NCBI GenBank assembly: GCA_963794385.1 | Contig: CAWCDT010000011.1 | Coordinates: forward strand, 124,001 to 188,000 | DNA length: 64,000 nucleotides | Source of the DNA: Gaiellasilicea sp963794385 | GTDB lineage: Bacteria > Actinomycetota > Thermoleophilia > Gaiellales > Gaiellaceae | Direction: 5' to 3' | Shown here: positions 51,356-57,874 of the stretch, one piece after another | Layout: each line of letters starts with the position of its first letter | Position numbering within the stretch: the first letter of the stretch is position 1 | Program-made: the position numbers and the translations under genes | The notes under the pieces: generated by a model | What the model saw: the letters and a program-made list of their open reading frames with translations, nothing else | What the model was told of the DNA's origin: nothing | Database searches by the model: none

Positions 51356-51816
51356 CGGCGCAGGAAGGTCAGCCGGTACTTGCCGATCTGGACCTCGTCG
51401 TCGTCGCCGAGCTCGGCCGATTCGATCCGCTTTCGGTTCACGAACGTGCCGTTGAGGCTGCCGAGATCGGTGATCGTGAACGTCTCGCCGTTGCGAACGA
51501 GCTCGGCGTGACGGCGGGAGACGGTCACGTCGTCGAGGAACACGTCGCACTCGGGCGAGCGGCCGATCAACGTCCGCTCCGCGGAGGGGAAGAAGCTCTC
51601 CCCCGCCCTGCCGCCGCCGGAGCGCACGACGAGCGCCGGGCCCTTTCCGCCGACCTCCTGGACGGCCGCCTCGGGATCATCGGCCAGCTCCTCGGGCGTG
51701 TACGACATCGTCTGCTCGCCCGCCTCGCCCTTGTTCAGGAGCGAGCCACAGCGCGCGCAGTAGTTCGCGGCCTCTGGATTCTGAAACCCGCACTCCGGGC
51801 AATAGACGTGACTCAA
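51352..51816 (-). CDS. GarA/OdhI-like FHA domain protein with N-terminal zinc ribbon
   Basis: A zinc ribbon (Cys6, Cys9, Cys20, Cys23: YCPECG and YCARCG) replaces the usual phospho-threonine N-terminus. A linker EQTMSYTPEE holds possible kinase-target threonines. An FHA domain (RTLIGRSPECDVFLDDVTVS, RRHAEL, DLGSLNGTFVN) binds phosphothreonine. GarA/OdhI proteins switch 2-oxoglutarate-using enzymes; that role here is inferred from domain type and from the adjacent FtsR-like regulator. TTG 51816 overlaps the rsiG-like stop (TTGA). The product has 154 residues. Confidence 0.88.
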   Translation of the reverse strand: MSHVYCPECGFQNPEAANYCARCGSLLNKGEAGEQTMSYTPEELADDPEAAVQEVGGKGPALVVRSGGGRAGESFFPSAERTLIGRSPECDVFLDDVTVSRRHAELVRNGETFTITDLGSLNGTFVNRKRIESAELGDDDEVQIGKYRLTFLRR

Positions 51817-52055
51817 GCGCCCTCTTCCCCAGCCGGCGTGCTGCGCGACGAGAGGATGTCGGTCAGGGCCTCGACGTCGACGTCCCCCACGCCCTTCCCC
51901 TTCAGCCGCGCGGTCCGTTCGGCGCGCAGGATGTCGATCCGGCCCTGGAGCAGGCGTCGACGGAACGAGACCTCGTTCTCCTCCCGTTCGAGCTCCTCGA
52001 TCAGGCTCTTGAGACTCTCGTCTGAGAGCGTGCCGAGATCGGGTAGCGGTTCCAT
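51813..52055 (-). CDS. RsiG-like protein with a single c-di-GMP-binding motif
   Basis: An 80-residue, mostly helical protein. Residues Glu26, Ser30, Arg33, Gln37 and Asp41 exactly match the spacing E(x3)S(x2)R(x3)Q(x3)D, the signature used by RsiG to bind cyclic di-GMP. Streptomyces RsiG has two such motifs on two helices and holds sigma WhiG; a one-motif form that works as a homodimer is known from Rubrobacter. This short form resembles the latter. The flanking helix LKSLIEELEREE fits a coiled-coil hairpin. It is first of a four-gene minus-strand group and has its own promoter. No WhiG-type sigma gene is in the window. Confidence 0.85.
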   Translation of the reverse strand: MEPLPDLGTLSDESLKSLIEELEREENEVSFRRRLLQGRIDILRAERTARLKGKGVGDVDVEALTDILSSRSTPAGEEGA

Positions 52056-52083
52056 GACACCTTTCTGTCGTCGTCTCGGAGTC

Positions 52084-52113
52084 AGTAAAGCAGGACGTGT
52101 ACCGAGGGGTCAA
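52084..52113 (-). promoter_or_regulatory. promoter of the rsiG-like/FHA/MerR operon
   Basis: On the minus strand TTGACC (52113-52108), 18 bases, TTTACT (52089-52084), located directly after the stop of the upstream fusion gene. The leader would be about 20-25 bases with an AAAGG ribosome-binding site before ATG 52055. Confidence 0.6.
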
Positions 52114-52115
52114 CC

Positions 52116-54641
52116 TCAGCTTGAGGCTTCTACCGAGGTTCGCGGTACGGGCGCTTCTCCCTGCATCACTTCCTCCACCAGCTCCCGGACCTCCCGCTCG
52201 AGCTCCTCCGACGCCTCTGGCGTCTCCCCCTCGGCGTAGATGTGCACGAGCGGCTCGTCGGGGTCGGGCAGCACCTGAGACCAGCCGTGCTCGTTCATCA
52301 GCTTGATCCCGTCGGTGAGATCGAGGTCGCGGCCGGCCAGACGCTCGTTCAGCACCCGCATCACGAGCCCCTTCTTCGACCACGGGCAGGCCAGGCGCCG
52401 GTGGATCAACGTCGGCACCGGCAGCTCGGCGACGAGCTCCGAGAGCGGCCTCCGCAGCGGCGCAAGCAGCTCGAGCAGCTTCGCGAGGCTTGCGACCGCG
52501 TCGTAGGCCGGCAGGAACTCCGGGAAGACGTAGCCGCCCCCGACCGCGCCTGCGAACACGACCCCCGGCTGGGCGGCGGCGCTCGTCAGGTCAGTGAGCG
52601 AGTTCGGCGTCCGGACGATCTCGAGCCCGTCGCCGGCGAGCTCGTCGAGCTTGCTCGTGGCCGTGACCGGGAAGGCGATCTTCCCCTTCGTGCCTCGCTC
52701 GGCGAGCAGGCGGACGAAGAGCAGCAGCGCCTGGTCGACCGGCACCTCGTGCCCCTGCTCGTCGACCAGGTAGAGCCGCTCGCCCGACTGGTCGAAGACG
52801 GCGCCGAGATCCGCTCCGATCGCCGTCACGAGGCGCTTCGTGTGCCCGATCGACTGCGCGAGCGTGCCGCGCTCGCCGAGCTCGTCGGCGAAGAAGCCGT
52901 GCGCGGAAACCGCCTCCACGCCGAGCGGCCCCACCACGAGGGGCAGCACGAACGAGGCGGCCGAGTAGCCGTAGTCCACGACGATCCGGAAGCGCCGCTC
53001 GCGGATCGCCTCGGCGTCCAGCGAGCCGAGCAGATCCTGCGCGTAGCTCTCGCGCACTCGCGCCGGGTACGAGACCGAGCCGACGCCGCCCGAGTCGACT
53101 CGGCGGAGCTCCTGGCGCGTGAAGTTCCTCTCGATCTCCTTCTGCAGGGCGGGCGTGACCAGGATCCCGGGCGGCTCGTAGATGCGGATGAAGACCGCCT
53201 CCGGGTCGAGATGGCTCGTGCCGACGTGCACTCCGGCAGCGAACCCCTGCGTCTTGAGCACGTGCCGGCCGACGGCGGGGGGCGAGACGCGCAGGTCGGC
53301 GACGTCGATCCCCGCCGCGTTGAGGCCGGAGATCGTCGCGCGCTTGATCATCCGGCAGCCGGGGGCGGAGTCGCGGCTGGCGACGACGCGGGCGCCGCGC
53401 TTGAGGGCGGTGCCGAGCGCGGTTGCGAGCCGCGCGGCCGCCTCGGGAGTGAGATCGACGTTGACGAGCCCGCTGACACCGTCCCTGCCGAACAAGCGCG
53501 AAGAGGCGCGCGTCTCCCAGATCAGGTTCTCGAAGACCTGGGCTCCGGTCTCGACCTCCTTGTACGGGAAGACCCGGACGTGCGGCATGATGCTCGCCTC
53601 CGAGCCGATCGTGACCTCGTCGCCGATCGCGGCGCCTTCCTGGATCCGGACGTGGTCGCGGATATCGCAGGTGCGGCCGATGATCGCTCCCTCGATCAAC
53701 GCGCTGCGGCCCACGTGCGTCGCCGCGTCGATCACCGTCCGCACCGTCCGTGCACGTTCGCGCAGCGTGACGCCGTTCGAGAGCACGGTGTAAGGCCCGA
53801 CCGAGGCGTCCTGCGCGATTCTGCAGTGGTTGCCGATGAACGCCGGCCCCTCGACCTCCTCGACGTCGTAGATGTCGGCGCCCTCGCCGATCCAGACGTT
53901 GCCGCGCAGCTGGATGCCCTCGATGTTCAGGCGCACGCGCTCGTCGAGCGCGTCGAAGTTCGCCTGCCGGTACTGGTCGAGGTTCCCGATGTCCTGCCAG
54001 TAGCCCTCGAGCACGTGCCCGTAGATCGGCCGCCCCATCTCGAGCAGCAGCGGGAAGAGCTCCTTCGAGAAGTCGAACGCGCCGTCCCGCGGGATGTGGT
54101 TCAGGACCTCCGGCTCGAGCACGTAGATGCCCGTGTTGATCGTGTCCGAGAAGACCTGGCCCCAGGACGGCTTCTCCAGGAAGCGCTCGACCTTGCCGTC
54201 CTCGTCGGTGACGACGATGCCGAACTCGAGCGGGTTGTCGACCGACATCAGCCCGATCGTGACCGCCGCGCCGGTCTCCTCGTGGCGACGGACGAGCGAG
54301 CCGAGATCGACGTCGCAAAGAGCGTCGCCGGAGATCACGAGGAAGGTCTCGTCGAGGGCGCCGCTCGCGAGCCGAACCGAGCCGGCCGTTCCCAGCGGCA
54401 GCTCCTCGATCGAGTACTCGATGTTGAGACCGAGCGAGTCGCCGTCGCCGAAATAGCCCCGGATCGCCTGCGGCATGAATGCGAGCGTGACGATGACGTC
54501 GTCGAAGCCGTGCTCGAGCAAAAGCTCGAGGATGTGCTCCATGCACGGCTTGCCGGCGATCGGGACCATCGGCTTGGGCTGGTTCGAGGTCAGCGGCCGG
54601 AGCCGCGTCCCCTCCCCGCCGGCCATCACTACGGCCTTCAC
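52116..54641 (-). CDS. mannose-1-phosphate guanylyltransferase / phosphomannomutase-like fusion
   Basis: An 841-residue, three-part protein: a nucleotidyltransferase (MAGGEGTRLRPLTSNQPKPM, residues about 1-230), a left-handed beta-helix of hexapeptide repeats (about 250-370) and a phosphohexomutase region (about 375-810). The mutase has the active-site serine loop as VGTSHLDPE, but its metal loop reads FDQSGER instead of DGDGDR, so two of the three Asp ligands are missing and the mutase activity is doubtful. Likely role: GDP-mannose or other nucleotide-sugar supply. GTG 54641 overlaps the stop of the CDP-alcohol transferase gene. An upstream in-frame ATG (54731) only adds sequence antisense to nothing conserved and is rejected. 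Confidence 0.88.
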   Translation of the reverse strand: MKAVVMAGGEGTRLRPLTSNQPKPMVPIAGKPCMEHILELLLEHGFDDVIVTLAFMPQAIRGYFGDGDSLGLNIEYSIEELPLGTAGSVRLASGALDETFLVISGDALCDVDLGSLVRRHEETGAAVTIGLMSVDNPLEFGIVVTDEDGKVERFLEKPSWGQVFSDTINTGIYVLEPEVLNHIPRDGAFDFSKELFPLLLEMGRPIYGHVLEGYWQDIGNLDQYRQANFDALDERVRLNIEGIQLRGNVWIGEGADIYDVEEVEGPAFIGNHCRIAQDASVGPYTVLSNGVTLRERARTVRTVIDAATHVGRSALIEGAIIGRTCDIRDHVRIQEGAAIGDEVTIGSEASIMPHVRVFPYKEVETGAQVFENLIWETRASSRLFGRDGVSGLVNVDLTPEAAARLATALGTALKRGARVVASRDSAPGCRMIKRATISGLNAAGIDVADLRVSPPAVGRHVLKTQGFAAGVHVGTSHLDPEAVFIRIYEPPGILVTPALQKEIERNFTRQELRRVDSGGVGSVSYPARVRESYAQDLLGSLDAEAIRERRFRIVVDYGYSAASFVLPLVVGPLGVEAVSAHGFFADELGERGTLAQSIGHTKRLVTAIGADLGAVFDQSGERLYLVDEQGHEVPVDQALLLFVRLLAERGTKGKIAFPVTATSKLDELAGDGLEIVRTPNSLTDLTSAAAQPGVVFAGAVGGGYVFPEFLPAYDAVASLAKLLELLAPLRRPLSELVAELPVPTLIHRRLACPWSKKGLVMRVLNERLAGRDLDLTDGIKLMNEHGWSQVLPDPDEPLVHIYAEGETPEASEELEREVRELVEEVMQGEAPVPRTSVEASS

Positions 54642-55189
54642 GCCCGCACCTCCCGCCGTGCCTCCGCGACGTACTGGACGGCCGCAGCGAGCGCGAGCGC
54701 GAGCGCGAACCAGAAGAGCCAGAGCGGCCATTCGGTCGACTGCCCGACGACGAGCAGGATCCCGACCGAGAGGTAGAGCAGCCAGGTGGCGACCTTCCCG
54801 AGCTTGCTCACCTCGAGCTCGTAGTCAGGGGGCATGAGCAGCTTGTACCCGCCGACGAGCACGATGTCACGCAGGACGATGATCGCGGCGCCGTACCAGG
54901 GCAGCTTTCCCTCCAGCCAGAGGAGGATCACCGCCGCGTCGATCATCAGCCGGTCGGCAAGCGGGTCGGCGAGCCGGCCGAACTGCGATTCGACGTGCCA
55001 GCGGCGCGCGAGGAAGCCGTCGACCTGGTCGGTGACCCCGGCGACGAGGAAGATCCAGCCCGCGGCCCAGCTCGAGCCGTCCTCCGCACGGACGAAGACG
55101 ACGACGAAGATCGGGACAAGCGCCAGCCGCAGCACGGTCAGCGCATTCGGGAGCTGAGCGAGGGGTGCGGAGACTGCGCGGGCGCTCAT
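54638..55189 (-). CDS. CDP-alcohol phosphatidyltransferase family protein
   Basis: Membrane enzyme that transfers a phosphatidyl-type group from a CDP-lipid to an alcohol; PgsA-like. The motif DGx2ARx8Gx3Dx3D is complete in VDGFLARRW, then FGRLADPLADR. The 183 residues hold about five or six hydrophobic segments. The start, ATG 55189, follows GGAG and is 24 bases from the divergent amidohydrolase gene. Phosphatidylglycerophosphate synthase is the most likely activity, but the alcohol cannot be read from sequence. Confidence 0.9.
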   Translation of the reverse strand: MSARAVSAPLAQLPNALTVLRLALVPIFVVVFVRAEDGSSWAAGWIFLVAGVTDQVDGFLARRWHVESQFGRLADPLADRLMIDAAVILLWLEGKLPWYGAAIIVLRDIVLVGGYKLLMPPDYELEVSKLGKVATWLLYLSVGILLVVGQSTEWPLWLFWFALALALAAAVQYVAEARREVRA

Positions 55190-55201
55190 CTCCAGCAAGG
55201 A

Positions 55202-55207
55202 TATGTT
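55202..55207 (+). promoter_or_regulatory. -10 element TATGTT, leaderless start of the amidohydrolase gene
   Basis: TATGTT ends 6 bases before GTG 55214. Confidence 0.45.
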
Positions 55208-55213
55208 GCCGCC

Positions 55214-56224
55214 GTGGCCGAGACGATCACGCTGCCGGGCTTCGTCAACGCGCACAGCCACACCTTCCAGCGGGCTCTGCGCGGCCGGGCCGGCGGCGGC
55301 GACTTCTGGGCCTGGCGGGAGCTGATGCTCACCGAGGCGGAGCGCCAGACGCCCGCGAGCGTTCGCGAGCTCTACGCCGCCACGTACGCGGAGATGCGCA
55401 ACGGCGGTTACACCGCGGTCGGCGAGTTCCACTACCTCGGCCTCCCCGAGGCGCGCGCGGCGGTCGCGGCTGCCGCCGAGGCCGGGATCGAGCTCGTCCT
55501 CCTGCTTGCGGCGTATGCGCGCGGCGGCCTGCCGCGCATGCGGCAGGAGTCGCCCGCCGACTACCTCCGCCAGCTCGAGTCGCTCCGTACCGAGGGCGTC
55601 CGCGTCGGCCTTGCCCCCCACTCCGTCCGCGCCTGCCCGCGCGAGTGGCTCGAAGAGCTCGGCCGTTACGCGGTGGCCGAAGGCCTGCCGCTCCACGTCC
55701 ACGCCGACGAGCAGCCGCGGGAGATCGAGGAATGCCTCGCCGAGCACGGCTGCCGGCCGATCGAGTTGCTCGAGCGCACGGGCTGCCTCGGGCCGCATGT
55801 CACCGTCGTCCACGCCACGCACGCTGACGGCGCCGAGCTCGATCTTCTGGCACAGAGTGGCACGACCGTCTGCGCGTGCCTGACGACCGAGGCCGACCTC
55901 GCGGACGGTTTCCTTCCCGCTGCGCGCATCGAGCACCGCGGCATCCCGGTCTGTATCGGCTCCGACTCGAACGTCCGCGTAGACCCATTCGAGGAGCTGC
56001 GCGAGCTGGAGGGGATCGCCCGGCGCCAGACGGGCAAGCGCGGCGTCTTCTCGACGGAGCGGCTGCTCTGCTTCGGCGCCGACGAGGGAGCGCGGTCACT
56101 CGGGCTCGAGTCCTGGCCCGAGATCGAGGTCGACCTCGGACACGAGTCGCTGCGCGGGGTCGAGCCCGGTGACGTCTTCGACGCACTCGTCTCGAGCTGC
56201 GGCGCCGACGTCGTCGTGCTCTAG
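55214..56224 (+). CDS. amidohydrolase, formimidoylglutamate deiminase-like (HutF)
   Basis: Metal-dependent amidohydrolase: NAHSHTFQRALRG (metal His pair and the HutF-type FQRALRG), EFHYLGLPEA, APHSVRACP, LHVHADEQPREIEEC and CIGSDSNVRVDPFEELR. These motifs are those of N-formimidoyl-L-glutamate deiminase of histidine breakdown. The 336 residues are about 100 shorter than typical HutF, lacking the N-terminal beta-sandwich half. No other hut gene is nearby, so the substrate is uncertain. Its stop shares CTAG with the convergent gene. Confidence 0.85.
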   Translation: MAETITLPGFVNAHSHTFQRALRGRAGGGDFWAWRELMLTEAERQTPASVRELYAATYAEMRNGGYTAVGEFHYLGLPEARAAVAAAAEAGIELVLLLAAYARGGLPRMRQESPADYLRQLESLRTEGVRVGLAPHSVRACPREWLEELGRYAVAEGLPLHVHADEQPREIEECLAEHGCRPIELLERTGCLGPHVTVVHATHADGAELDLLAQSGTTVCACLTTEADLADGFLPAARIEHRGIPVCIGSDSNVRVDPFEELRELEGIARRQTGKRGVFSTERLLCFGADEGARSLGLESWPEIEVDLGHESLRGVEPGDVFDALVSSCGADVVVL

Positions 56225-57699
56225 CGCCAGCTGAAGGAGACGTCGTCGATCCAGGCGGAGCCCTGCAGCTGTCGCGCCTCGAGCACGATCCGTGCAAAGG
56301 CGGCTCCCGCGGGCGGCCTGGCCTCGACCACCGCTCTGCGCCAGCTGTCGCCGGCAGGAACCGACACCCACCTCAACCCCACTTGCCGGCCCGCCGGACC
56401 GAACCATGCGATCGCGACGCGGACCGTCGCGTCGGCGCCGCGTACCCACGCCGAGAGCCGTGCTCGGCCGGCTCGCACTGCAGCCGCGACCGGGGTGACG
56501 AGGAAGATCCCGCTCCGTCCGGGCCGTCCGACGACCCGGGCGGACGCCGCACCGGATCTCGCCACCGCCGGGTCGCGAACGAGGCGTAACTCACCCCTGG
56601 ACCCCCAGACCGCCGGTACGGACGATCCGTCCTCGGCCACCGCAGCGGCCTCGAAGCCTCCGTTGAAGGCCGTGTCCAGGCGCCCAGTGAACAGCCGGCG
56701 CACGGTGCCCGCCGCCGGCTTGGCGGAGCCGTCCTCGCGAAAAAGGCCGAAGCGGTACTCGGTCTTCTTCTCGTCCACGTCCGACGCCGGGATCGCACCC
56801 GCGGCGAAGTCGTCCAGGATCCAGAGCCCGGGCGCTGGGAGACCGAGGCGCGCCAGGGCACCGAAGCAGAGCTTGAAGTAGTGCTCCTGAGCGGCCTCCT
56901 GGCCGGACGGTGTGAGCGGGACACCCTCGAAGCCGGTATGACCGGTCGAGGTCGGGTAACCGAGCTCGCCGATCCACAGCGGTGTCGGGGCGGCGAGGTC
57001 GCGCAGCGTCGCGAAGACCTGCTCTGCCGCTTCGCCGCCACCCGTGAAGTAGTGCGCACTGAAGAAGTCGGGCCGCGCCGCCGCCGGCAGGGCCGCAGCC
57101 AGCGGACGCAGCCTGAGCGCCGGCTTCGTCCCCCCGACTGACACCGTCACCGGCGTCTGTCGCCTGAGCAGGCCCCGCAGCCACGGGACGAGCTCACGTG
57201 TCCACTGGAGCGCCGCTCTGTCTGTCGTGTCGACCTCGTTCTTGAGCTCGACGAACGCGATCCGTCGATCGCCGACGTACGGGGCGAGCACGGCGCGGGC
57301 CCACCGCTTCGACCCCTCGATGTCGCGGTACTCGTCCCACCAGTCGAACAGGGTGAGATGCACGTGCAGGCGGGCGCCGGCCGCGATGTCCACGAGCTCG
57401 CGCAGGAGGCGCAGCTTCTCCTGCTCCGGTCTCGGATAGCCGAAGTAATGGGCGGGAACGACGACGCGGACGGTGTTGGCGTTGAGGCTGCGGAGCCGGC
57501 GGAGGTCGGCGGCGATCCGCGCTGGGCGCCAGGGCTCCCACATCTGCGTCCAGCCCGCGTCGGCCGGGTAGTAGCTGACGGCCCGCAGCTCACGGGGTAC
57601 GTCCAGGCGCGCAACCGTTCCGCCTGCGTCGGCGCCCGCCCAGGCGGCGCCCGGCAGGACGAGGCAGATAGCGGCGAGGGCAAGGCCAGGTTTCAGCAA
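56221..57699 (-). CDS. secreted glycoside hydrolase-like protein (clan A TIM barrel) with C-terminal carbohydrate-binding-like domain
   Basis: An N-terminal signal sequence (about 1-22) is followed by a TIM barrel of GH5/clan-A type: SLNANTVRVVVP, LFDWWDEYRD, acid/base Glu in FVELKNEVD and nucleophile Glu in PLWIGELGYPT. A C-terminal beta domain from about residue 340 (NGGFEAAAV, WIDDVSFSW) looks like a carbohydrate-binding module. The total is 492 residues. The substrate is unknown. TTG 57699 is used as the start; TAGGCT lies 8 bases upstream on the minus strand. Confidence 0.82.
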   Translation of the reverse strand: MLKPGLALAAICLVLPGAAWAGADAGGTVARLDVPRELRAVSYYPADAGWTQMWEPWRPARIAADLRRLRSLNANTVRVVVPAHYFGYPRPEQEKLRLLRELVDIAAGARLHVHLTLFDWWDEYRDIEGSKRWARAVLAPYVGDRRIAFVELKNEVDTTDRAALQWTRELVPWLRGLLRRQTPVTVSVGGTKPALRLRPLAAALPAAARPDFFSAHYFTGGGEAAEQVFATLRDLAAPTPLWIGELGYPTSTGHTGFEGVPLTPSGQEAAQEHYFKLCFGALARLGLPAPGLWILDDFAAGAIPASDVDEKKTEYRFGLFREDGSAKPAAGTVRRLFTGRLDTAFNGGFEAAAVAEDGSSVPAVWGSRGELRLVRDPAVARSGAASARVVGRPGRSGIFLVTPVAAAVRAGRARLSAWVRGADATVRVAIAWFGPAGRQVGLRWVSVPAGDSWRRAVVEARPPAGAAFARIVLEARQLQGSAWIDDVSFSWR

Positions 57700-57874
57700 G
57701 AAACATGAGCCTACGCGCCCGCCGTGACGAGATCCACCAGGGATGACCCTAGGTCCGCACGCGGGGCCTCCTCCGCCGGTCCAGGGGTTCCCTCGGCGCG
57801 TACACGAATGTCAGCGAGAGACCATCGGCGCATCCGAGCGACCAACGCTCACGAGCCGATTGGAGGAACCACAG

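Noticed and set aside
52242..54776. 844-residue plus-strand ORF opposite the ManC/PMM fusion
   Set aside because: Antisense shadow caused by high GC; the minus-strand product has complete enzyme motifs.
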